A DNA stretch of 64,000 nucleotides, taken from Stomoxys calcitrans. Lineage: Eukaryota > Arthropoda > Insecta > Diptera > Muscidae. The translations under genes were made by a program, and so were the position numbers. Where the stretch lies: NCBI RefSeq assembly GCF_963082655.1, contig NC_081556.1, forward strand, positions 67,746,727-67,810,726. Reading direction: 5' to 3'. Below the pieces are notes generated by a model. It made no database searches and had not been told where the DNA came from. It saw nothing but the letters and a program-made list of their open reading frames with translations. Shown here piece by piece: positions 36,201-48,200 of the stretch (position 1 is its first letter; every line of letters starts with the position of its first letter).

Positions 36201-39200
36201 TAAAGTAAAGTACAGTAATATACTCATCCCAGTCCATATTTTGAGGTATCTATCATATAGATCGACCTACAGATTAAACAACTTAAGCCTATTAAATGCG
36301 AATATATCGAATATGTTCCATATCGGTCCAACTTTAGGCCACTTTTCTCGGCTTAGCGAAAGTATAATCCATGGACGAGTCGACCAACTTTTGCACCGAA
36401 TTTAGCGATGGGATTTAGAATAGATAGACTCCGATTTGGGGTAGGCGGTCTTTTTTCATGTTTAATGGTGATAACAATGACACAATTTGGAAAATTCTAG
36501 ATTTTTGAAAAATGGTCTTTGATAATGCAGGGAAAGTGGAAACTTTTGAAATTTAGTAAAAAATATTAGCCACATTGACTTTAAGACTTTAAGGCGGGGT
36601 GGTTAATGCGCCAACTTTAATTGAAAAATTTTCTTAACACCTTCCCTTTATGAAAATACAAAGAAATGATAATACCTTGATGGCAAAAGTTTACAAAAAC
36701 TTGTAGAAGTATCTTATTTAGAAAATTTTTCGACTTTTTGCAAAGAAAAGCTTGAAAGTCGACATTTGCCACTTTGATGGAAGTCGAAAGGCGACCATAA
36801 AGAATACGCAAAAGGGGAAGACCAAAACTCCGATGGAGTGTCCAAGTGGAGAGCGACATCTCGAAACTGGGTGTCAGAGATTGGAGAAGAAGCGCAGAAA
36901 ATCGAGGCGCTTGGACATCTATTCTAGGTTCGGCCCATTAAAGTAAAGTAAATCGGTAAAACGTGATCAATATTTTAACAGATTTTATAGTTGAAATAGC
37001 AGGTTTTGTAAGTTGAAATAACAGGCGGAAATATTTGCTAAAACAGCACCAGAATACTATTTATGAGTGCTGTCTGATAAAAGTTTCACACATGATTAGG
37101 GACCTCCTTCTTAATGCTAAGCCCGAATTATATGGACTCTAATTAAAAGTAAAGTACAAGTGTATGAGAGTGAGTCCTATCCTCCATAGAAATGAAAACG
37201 TATTCCCAACCAACAATATGGGACTCAAAAAAATAAAATCAAATTAAGTAACAGGAATCACAAACAAAAGTGGAAACAAGAAAGGAAGGCAAACGAAATT
37301 GGGAGCTATATCAAATCAAATTATATAAATACAAATGCTCTAAAGTATAATACTCTGTACCACTGTAAGGATGTAGATACTCGCAAAATTCACAATCGCT
37401 ATTCATTCCATGACGCTGAGTTGGTCCAAATCTTCACGAATTTGTTACCCGCGAAAGCCGGACATTAGCATCGGAAATGCTGCTGTATAGTCGTATTCTA
37501 TACACACACACACGCTCTCTACTACCGCACCTTAATGTATTCCATAAATGTGCCCGCAGTCCGATGTGTCTCGTAATGACAGCAAAAGCCATACTGATCT
37601 TCCTACTCACCGTCCACTATGTCAGACATTAATGGTCAGGCAGCCGGAGACAGAACTCGGTTTCTGGGTCTACAATGTGAGATTTACAGTCCAGTTTTCT
37701 CATATAGTTTCGATCCATACATTTGTATGCATATGCACATGCATACATTTGTACCCTCCAAACATTTGGAAGTGAATTTCTCATTCCCTCTCAGAATTTT
37801 CACTTTTTAGGTCCTTTTGATAATCGAATTTTAAAATTTTTTTTAGTCCAAGGCCAAGTGGCACGTTTTCTCCCGTACCGAGACACTAATTAGAGTAAAA
37901 AATTTATATCGCCTGAGATTGTTTTCAACTTCCTTGAGTGAAGATTTAGTGACTCGCACGATAGAAAATGTTTGCAGGGTGGATATATAAGGGTGTATGC
38001 ACACATTTACAATTGTACATATTTGCAAATGAGCTACATTTAACACCTTTGATTGCAGGTATTTTAATGCAAAATGTAATATTTTCGTTTAGATGCGAAT
38101 ACCAATTACATACGGGAAATTCAAATTGTCGCGCACGTTTGTTATTGTGTTTGCTGTGACAACACTGCGTTGTACGTGTGTTGATATAAGCCCCAACAAA
38201 ACAAAAGCAAGCAGCGGTGAGCAACTACAGCTGTACTTGGTCGTACACTACTCTCAATATTCACATTGGGATTCCTAAGATGCGAATGCACAACAGACCT
38301 TTCTCCATAATCATAGGGATGATAATTTTGAAACATTGGTTTTTTAATCCCTTTTTCTGCCATTTTTTTTTTAATAAATGCCTACGAACAATCAAAAAAG
38401 TAAAAAGTTACTTTTCCATAATCAGTATTAGTTGGTTATATTCATAAAATCATTTTATTATTCCTTAAATACTCCTGTCCTTTATATCTGGATATGTGTA
38501 TTAGGGCGGGTCAATTTTTGGCTGTTGTTAAAATCATAATCGGCAACAAATTTCAAGTTGTTTTGTTTCTTGGGCAAAACTCGACATTTTTTAAGGCCCA
38601 GTATGCACCTCAAGCGAAATTTTCGGTAGCAACCACATGGTGATAAAAAACTATGGATTTGTTAGGCCATTTATCACAATTAAATGTTCTTTAATAGAAA
38701 CAAATTCATTACGTGACGCAAAAAATTATCAAATCAAGTTTTCTCACATAATATCCAATGCCCTCAATGTCACCCTGCAACTCAAGGTAACCCGAAAATT
38801 TAGCTCAGCATATGTCAATGCATTTCTTATGACCACGAAAATTTCATTTGAGATCCATTTCTTACAGATATCCGCAGTGCGAACGTTTTTTCCGTTCAGC
38901 TCCCGCTCCGGCAAAATCTTTTTCTCTACGCTCCGCCAATTATCTTATACACACCGTCATAGAACAAGTGGTATATTAATTTGTTCATTACGTTTGTAAT
39001 ATCAATTCGTATTATTTGTATTCTTGATGGCCGTCTACATAGTCATACATATATACCGATCTTCTGATTTACACTCTCAAGCTCATAAAAGGTGCCTTTT
39101 TATACACTCCACAATGGAATGAAGGTTTACTTATCTAGTTATTTCGTTTGTAACACTCCGAAATGGTGGTCTGATGAAGGTCGTTGGGGCTGAAAATGGA

Positions 39201-42200
39201 CCATATCGGCTCAGATTTAGATATAAGCTGCATGTGAACCGATCCATCGATATGATTTCCTAGATATGTGCCCTTAGATGGCGCAATTCTTAGCAGATTT
39301 GGCTCAATTTTTAAACAAAGATACCGGCCCGACCGAACATAGCATGCTCTTCCTTCTTTTAACTGGCTACAATCGGATGGGCTTATACTACGACGCCTAT
39401 ATAAACCGATCTCACTATTTGACTTCTTGAGTCATTAGAGGGTAGAAATTTTATCCGATTTGGCTGAAATATTGTATAACGGTTTCTTTTATGACCTCCA
39501 ACATTCTTGTCAAGTATAGTCTGAATTAATCTTTAACCGGATAAAGCTTCCATATAATCCGTTCTCCCTAGTTTACCTCCTTAGGCTCTAGTGGGCGCTA
39601 TTCTGGCCCGATTTGGTTGAAATTTTGCATTATAATTTCTCCCAGGACCTCTAACATCCATCCCAAATATGGTCTGCGAAACCTAATATTGCTCCCAAAT
39701 AAACTGATCATCCGACTTTACTTCCTAAGCATATACCGGAGGGAATTCCCAATCAAATTTATAAACAAGTAGTAATAGTAAGGAATCACGCAAAGTCGAC
39801 CTTTTGATACCCTGCACCGCAGAGGGTACACAGGATAAGTCGTCGAAACTAAAAATTGCTTACATTTCAAATGATGACTTTCGGTTGATAAATGAGCTTA
39901 CAAAGTCCCTGAAAGTAAAAATCGGGAGATACACATATATGTGAGAGCTATATATCTAAATTTGAACCGATTTCTATGGGATGCAATAGCAATGTCAAAA
40001 TTCATGAGAGAATTCGTGCCAAATTTTTGTGAAAATCGGTTTACAAACGACAAAATTATTGCAATATTAGTCAAAATAGAAAATTTGAAAACGATCGGAT
40101 GAAAATTGCGACCTTTACTTTTTGCACAAAAAAGAGACAAACGGACAGCAAGACGGATATAGCTAAATCGTAATTGGAATGCGGTTCAGAGTCGATCCGT
40201 ATGCTAATAAACAAATGCTCTAGGTTTTCACTTGTTTTGATTTAAAGACGATACCTTTTCAAATTGGTAGAAATCAGGTCTCTATCATGTTTTTGATGAC
40301 TATTTAAGGAAAGCTAATTTTAAAGTTATCTCACGTTAACTTAATAATCTTAAATTTTGGTTTCAATTTGCCAAAATAACAAGTTCGTAAAGCAGAATCC
40401 TTTTGAAGAATTTATCATTATTTGTCTCTTGTTCTTACATTCCATCTTCATCCGACAATGAGACTTACTCGAAACACACTGATGCTATTACATCCGCGTT
40501 TCAAAATTCCTATCCAACTGATACTTTGATTATCTTAGGCGATTTTACTATGCCGTCTATTTCTTGCATACGCTCGTCGTATTCTTATAGCTTAATACCA
40601 GTTATTACTAGTGGTATTTCTAACGATTTCCTTATTATTTTATTCCCAGAACAAATTCCTCCTAAATGTCCCTCCCCTAGAGAAGAATATTTCTTCGCAA
40701 AAACTAATTATACTAAGCTCACATCCCTGCTTTCTGCCACTAATTGGAATAACGTTTTAAGATCTGGTAATGTTGATGAAAATATATCATAATTTTAATG
40801 AATTCTACAGGAATGCTTTGATAAGTCAGTCCCTCGAACTATTGTAGATGTTAATTCTGAGCCACCCTGAAATACAAGAAATTTATCGAAACTGAAAAAT
40901 AAACTGTATAAGAAATTGACTTCTCAAACTATTCATTAGCAAGATCAAAGTACAATAGGGAAAACAAGTTGGATTATCGCAATTACTTGAATGAAATGAA
41001 ATCGGATTTACAATCCAATCCTAAGTCTTTCTACAAATTTGTCAATTCTAAGCGCCAAACTTTCTTAAATATCGTTCAGTGTCAGCGGACAGGGTTTTAG
41101 ACATCATAGTCGGGTGAGCAATGTTTATTCCCATAAACAATGCTCACCCGACTATGACTATCCTTATATAATTAGAAATTCTATTAATATAGACGTTCCT
41201 TTAATAGATCAAGACACTATAGAGCAAAATTGAAGATCAATAACATTTACATTTCTTGCTGGTCCGAAAGGCGTCCCGGGTAGCATTTTGAAAAAGTGTG
41301 CCGAACAACTTTCCTATCCTTTATTGATACTGTTTAATAATTCACTTAAATCTGGATATCTACCGCAGATATTGAAAAAATCTTTTATTATGCCATTGCT
41401 TAAATCTAGCAGTCGTAATGATGCCTGTAATTACAGGCGTATCTCCATACTTAGTGCTATTCCCAAGCTAATGGAGAAGATATTGACTGAATCAGATTCT
41501 CATCAGGTTTCCTCATTGCTCTCTTCATGTCAACACGGATTCAGGAAATCACGCTCAACCATAACATGGAATTTACATGCCTAGTCAACGATGCTTTCAG
41601 GAGCTGTAGACAGAATGATACCGAATACAAGGATTTTAGTAAAGTGTTCGATAAGTATGATTACACTTTTGATGAAACTAGGTTTATAGAGTTTCAGTTA
41701 TTCAAGTTAAAATGACTTGCAGCACGTTTACATTGAAATTTTTATGATCTGGATTTAACAAAATCTAAAAAAATCCTGCCCGTTTACACTACGTTTTTAG
41801 GGATTTAAGTAACATACACAAGTGTGCATGCGTATACATGAATGTGCATTTTTGTATGGTAAAACCTGCAAAAAAACACAGGATTTAGCACTTAAATCTC
41901 GAAAAGGCCATAAATCCAGATTTAGTGGCCAATGTAAACGGACTTATAGTTCATATCGGCGGTAAACAAAATGTGAAATTTGGTAATGCGATCTCTAAAA
42001 CCATCAATGCTTCCTCCGTTGTTTCCCAAGGTAGCCATTTCGGCCCGATCTAGTTTTGTCTTTTTATTAATGATTTACCGAACACAATAACGTTTACTAA
42101 TATTTTGATTTTTGCCGATGTTGTAAAAATTTTTAGGTCTTTTAATGACCCAGATGATCAGTAGTATCTCCAGTCCGATCTTGATCTCTTTTAAGAACGG

Positions 42201-45200
42201 TGCAAAATTAACGTTATGGAACTGAATATTTCCAAATGCAAAATAATCAGTTTTTCAAGACGAAATGATTTTATTAGATATTTTATCGAATTCGATGAGC
42301 TTGAATCAGTCGATTCATTTAAAGACCTTGGGCTACTTATGGATCCACGTTCGTAATCATATCTCTATGGTTGGTGGTAAAGCTTACGTCGCCCTTAGAT
42401 TTATGAAACGTTGGAGCAGAGAATTTAATGATACTTCTGTGACAAAAAATTTAAACACCTCTTTAGTACGTTGCAACCTTGAATACGCATCTATAGTATG
42501 GGATCCTTACTATACTCATCACTCTAATCCAATCGAATCTGTTCAAAAGCAATTTCCTTTGTTTTGCCTCCGAGGACGTGGGTGGGATTGGCAGTCTCTA
42601 CCTTCATATGAGTTTAGACTGGACTTCATCATGACTATTATGACTATCATCCAAGTCAGAATTTCTTTTAAGTAGAATATTTTTCAATGGCCCGATCAGA
42701 CTTCCAGTAATTTTGAATTATTACGTATAACATATTATTCAAAAAAATTTGCCAACAATGATTCCTTCGTCGTATATGCTATCAATTTAATTAAGTTCTA
42801 TAACATCATAAATCTATCTGAGAATCGCGACACATTGAAAAGAAATATTATATTATATTGCTATCTAACTGTTTAGATTTTATATCTGTGGACATTTGAC
42901 AAAACAACTTATGTCGAGATAAGACAATTTTCCAGGATTTTTATTATAAATGCATCTTTTGAAGCCGGTTCTTTCTGTCTTACCAGGGTCTTTCTAACAT
43001 TTCTGGTGCCAGAGTAATCCATTTGGTCAAATCAACATATCTCCGCTTTTTTTATGAAATTGCATATGACAAAAAAACATAAATCAATTTAGTTTCCCGT
43101 TTTTCAAAGATTCGAAATTTTTTTTATGAGTGATTTTGACAAAGCAACATATTTTGATATATTTCCACTTTTTTATTGAACGTCAGTTTCCCGAAAAGCA
43201 TAATTCGACATAGGATGCACTAATTTCATTTTTGTTGCATAACATAAATTTGACAAAACAACATATTTTATTATTTATAAATTTTTTTCAGAAACGGTTA
43301 GGGCTGGAATTTTGAAACCTGGTGAAAAAAAGCTGTTAAATGTCCACAGGTATTATGTTAGATAATTTTGTTATGTTATATAATAAGATTTGTATGTGTA
43401 AATGGTAGTCTGTAAGGATAATTGTTACCTATAGACTTAATAAATAAGTTTTGTTTTGAGGATGAAAACCGCTTCCCCCCGACTTCTAAAAATTCCACTC
43501 CCGCTCCGGCAAAATAGGCCCGCTCCGCTCCGAAACCCTGGCTTCTGTGTAATACCTCATAGAATTTGTCGTAGATAGTTATTACGGCAACCGCTTGGTG
43601 GACGTTTTATGGCCCTTACAAATTGACACACCATCATTTAAAACATTAGTGTGGGTCAATTTATATCGACCGAAATAACGCACTAAACATTTGGCAAAAT
43701 CTTGATCACGACTAATTGAAAAAAGTTTATCCAAGAATGCATGGGTCCAGCAATCAAAACCAAGCATTCGGTTTTCAAAATAGTCCCAGCTCGAACGAAT
43801 AGATATAGAATTCTGAAGTTTGGCTTAAATGATAGTCAATGCGCGATAAGAGTAGGATAAATCAACGTTTAGCACCATTTGGAACTTTCCTTATAGACTG
43901 CGTTAAAGCCTCAATTTTTGCATACAACAACAGTGCGTCATTGTAAAATTGGTAAACTAAATGAATTGTGAAGATTTTATAGCATTTAGGTCCTAAAAGA
44001 TTTACTATTTCCTACGTTTCTCATGCAAGACCGAGTCCAAATACAATTTTAGATTGCCAGGAACTAACCCATCTGCAACGACAGCCTCCAGCCTGAATCG
44101 CAATTCTGTAGGTACTTTTGATTGCCGAAAGTTAGCTTTTGACTTATATTTTATACCATTTTCAAATCTCATTTATCATCCCTGGTTTCTGATATCCTCT
44201 CTCCGGGTTTGTTAATTCATTGAGTGAAATAACACACCACAAATAAGTTCGTATGAACAAATCGTCTTATGCAAGCATACTCGCACATAGGTATGCACAA
44301 ACGTATGAATGCACATATGTACATTCATATTGTTTATTAGATTAACAAATAAAATTGTTATTTTGCAAATCAAGCGAACCTATTGGTTGGCCCTGTGACG
44401 AGCCCCAGTGTGCCATTGTTTGCGCGCGTTATGTTGTATGGGTGTATCTTTGCACGCGTACATATGTCGGTGTGCTGGTGTGTGGGATTATCAACGGACC
44501 GTAGCAAATAGACGCCATTTTTATGGGAATGCAGAAACTAATGGATAAACCTTTGCAATGAAATGGAATAAAATATTATAGGTACACAGTTACAACTTAT
44601 GAACGTTTTCGCAAACTTTGTTGTAGTTTTTGAACATTTTGAATATCACCAACTTGAGCGAGCTATTGCTGAGAGTGGTGGCACATACGCGAGAGTGATG
44701 TGTCGAAAGCGTCTGTATCAACTTTGAGGAAAGGAACTCACATCTACGCGAGTCGGAAATCATAAAATTATTGCTTTGTCGCTCGTAAAGATACGTCGCA
44801 GTCGTCGCTAGCACACATTCACCTAACACACCAGTTGATTGTACGAACCCGGCCGAACATTAATTTCATTTGCGGGCGGGAGCCTTGGCACTTGCCAATG
44901 TCTTGCCGTAGTAGTGGATGTAGAATTAGTATTCATTTGTTTCCTTGTAGTGTTGGTTGCGATATTCCACCAGAGAGACGCATAAAACACCAGACATTGC
45001 AAGCATGATTGACTGTCTGACAAAGACTGACTGCCCAATCCAAAATCGAACAAATATCCGAGCTTTTGTATTACAAAGTCCGTTCATTTGTCGTGTTAAA
45101 AAAAAAAACAGCACCTTAGTAGTTTTCTCGTGCACTCAACGAAATTTGTTACTCAAAAGGGCAAAATAAAATTTGGTGAAACAACAGTTTAGGAATATGC

Positions 45201-48200
45201 TACACTCGTAGAAAACAAAGTCTGCTGAATATTAGTAGTTAATTTTACTGCTATTTTAGCAGTACTTCGGCTATTACAACAGTAGTTCTTAAATTTCAGA
45301 GCAGCAGGTTGACTGCTGGAAATTCTGTTGATTGCTGAAAATGACTGCTGCTTAATTATGAAGGGTATATTAGAAGAAAGAATAAAGTACATATGTAAAC
45401 GTGTGCCTCAGTGAATGTTTATAATCACCACTGAATGTATACTTTCCATAATCGTTTTACTTTAAAATTAGAAACAAAAGGCCATGACTGTCATGTAGAC
45501 ATTAGTAGACCAATAGCACAAAATGCCATCGAGCTCAGCCACATTTCGAAATGTATACCGATGGATGTATCAGGTAGCTTTCTTACAGTAATGTTCCTCC
45601 AAATAAAATCATCTCTTGAGAACCTGTCTGATTTAGCGGATGTGGACTTTCGCAAGTTCAAGTGCTTTTTAAAGCGATCCAACAAAATTTAAAAAAAAAA
45701 AATGACAAACGTAATCAACACAAGTAACAGGCAAACATTAAATATAGCATACAATTTTTTTCAGCAGTTATTTGTACTTAGAAAAACAGATTTTGGTTGC
45801 TGATTTAGCTGACCGAAGTGTTTGCTAATTTAGCAGCCCTGTGTTTGCTGAAACAGCAGTAATGTCTGCTTTCCCATTTTCAGCAGAAAAAACTGCTGGT
45901 TTAGCAAAGATTTTTGCTGTTATGAATAACAAATTTGGTTGAGTGTAAAGTAGCGAAAACAATTTTATGCAAAACCGGAAAATAATATTATTCTGCTAAT
46001 GAATCTCTACCCGTCTCAACCTTATGCTGCCCAACTGTTTTAGGGTATCCTAGAAAATTTCAAACATATCGCTGATGTACTTGAAGGCTGACGTAACTCA
46101 AAAATGCATTTTTCGAGGTTAGTTTTTTTTATATAATATCCCTATCATGTCAGTTAAAATATAAACATTTTAACATAGATTTGTTTTATTTACCCATTAA
46201 ACGGATTTTCCCTCTTATTTTGTATGGAGAAAAATGCTTACAAACATCATGGTTCTCGTTTTAGCAAAATTATGCTGCATTCCCCTTTTTTCTTTTACTT
46301 TTTTACTAACAACATTCTCTAAATAACCATTTCAGAGCTGGTGAAGCAACTGACTAGTCTGTTGTTACAAAAAGTTACAAAAATTTTGATATAACAGCAA
46401 AAATACTGTCACAAGGGGCAGTGAAATCTGCAAACAGTGTGAGCAGGATTTTTCTGCGTCCGATCCAGTGTAGCGCTTGTACACAAAGAGAAATAAGTTT
46501 GCTGCCATAAGCAAACACGGTCTGCTGATTTGATTTTTTTTTTGCTTTTGAAGCAAACATTACCAATTTTTTGAACTTCTAAACGAGAGTCCTTTAGCCG
46601 TGAATTTTTAGTTTAAAGGCATAAATATGAGTTGAACAGCTATTTTGGCTGCTGTTATTTGAAATCTAAAAAAAAACTATCAGACGATTGAAAATTGGAC
46701 AAAATTGTACCCATAATACAGTTGAACTTCGATTATCCGGTTCGCTCAGGAACGAGCTTTAGCACGGAAAATCAAAAACACAGTTAATACATTTTTATTG
46801 ATTTCTGTTAAGACCATACAGAGTTTCGTTGATTTAAATGTAAAAACTCGTGGTGTTATATTGTTCCAATATATAGCAGCTGTCCACAAAGCTATCTTGA
46901 TATTCAAAGACTTGCCGAAGTATGATGTCTGAAGCCAAACGTTGTTGGACGATTAATTTATGGTATTTGAAGCTTTGGAATGCCCCTTGAACCGAAGGCT
47001 GAATAAAGCATGTGCAATTCGGTGGAAGAAATGTTACTGTAACTCTTTCAGATATCAGAACGTTTACATCTGGGTATGCTATCACCTATCTAGAAGTAAA
47101 AGCATTTTACACTTCCCATAGAAGTCGCGTTCAGTTTGTTTGCCTACATCATATTTTACCGATAACAAACCAGCGGACTGTGACTTTTTATTAGTTCTAA
47201 TTTTTCCTGAATTGAAAGTATCATACTTGCTATCTTCCCCTTTTGTTGTTGGAGCCATTAACTCAACTTTAACTCGAAATAAAAAGGGGAATGTGGTGCA
47301 CAAACCAAAAGCACAGCTAGCCGGTTAACAGAGGATAATCGAGGTAAAAGTGTATTTAAAGACCAATTGCTGTCAAAATTATTAGACTAAGATTAGGTTT
47401 TTGTTGTATAACTCATGACCAGGTCGTTTACAATTTAGATAAATATTGTCCGTTCTGTAGGTCTTGTACTTTTAATGTGTCCACAAATCAAAATATTTGT
47501 CAAACAAAAATTTAATAGAGGTTCTTAATGATATCAATGTCTCTTGAAGACAAATTAGACTTCATTAATTTTCTTAAATCATGCTACCTCTATAACCAAA
47601 TTTAATTTTTTTAAATACTCATTAAATTTGCATTTACATTTCCTATTATATAACGCAATTCAACTTAAAAATGTTTAAATTGTTTATGAAATTTTTAGGG
47701 TACTCTAAATTTATTTCATCTGAGAACAGCAGAAAATGTTTGCTGTCTTAGCAAACAATTACTGCTGTCTTATTTTCACCAGATTTTCTGCTGTTACAGA
47801 AAAAAATGCTGCTTTTACTAAAAAATTTCGCTGAGTGTTAATATTTTGCAAACACATTTACAGTTAACAGTGTTTTAATAGCAAACAGAAGAATAAATTT
47901 TGCCGTTACAAGTCTCTGTCATTTCTCCCTCCCTTTTACTTATTTTCATTGACCATCCTTTGAGTCTGAATTCGAATTCGATCTGCTCATTTGCGAATGA
48001 TAGTTTCCTCTATCATTCATTTGCTTTAGACCATAGGCGGAGTCTTCAAGAAATTAAGGACAAGAGGCGGATTATGAATGATACACCCGGTCTGGACTTG
48101 CTGGCCATTTCGTAGTGAGGTCGATTGAATGGAGTAGATTTTAATACGTAAGACCCAATGCAATATGTTGTAACACAAACGATTTACTGAACCTTTAGAT

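Larger units (their letters stand above)
33518..36215 (+). mobile_element. RTE-like LINE remnant, host of nested LINE E
   Basis: Plus-strand copy of the 7367-9847 family. It begins ACTGCGCTGACCCAATTACT and reads GKSRNIRTWVP-type linker DNA to 33795, is interrupted by LINE E, and resumes at 34863 (ATCAAG-CCGATGGCATTGG). A decayed RT follows (ANYRAISLLPIVYKILSSVL at 35165, GSHQCGLRPG at 35255), then thumb remnants and LGHVV-type C-terminal DNA. The 3' region is rearranged: a block from AGGCGTCGT to TAGGTCATGTTA occurs at 35513-35607 and again at 35992-36080. It ends in AATTAAAGTAAAGTAC. Confidence 0.72.
40385..42680 (+). mobile_element. decayed jockey/CR1-type LINE I
   Basis: Plus strand: endonuclease remains (40403-40792, TDTLIILGDFTMPS near 40510), RT fingers (41288-41584), SQGSHFGPI and FINDLPNTITF near 42025-42095, FADVVKIF at 42113-42136 in place of FADDVKIF, then 42265-42675 C-terminal part. 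The second catalytic Asp is Val. Two foldback segments interrupt it (41105-41156, 41725-41940). Many stops; long dead. Confidence 0.72.

Noticed and set aside
36752..36946. 64-codon ORF with basic residues
   Set aside because: Explained as the degraded RTE-like LINE C-terminus and tail.
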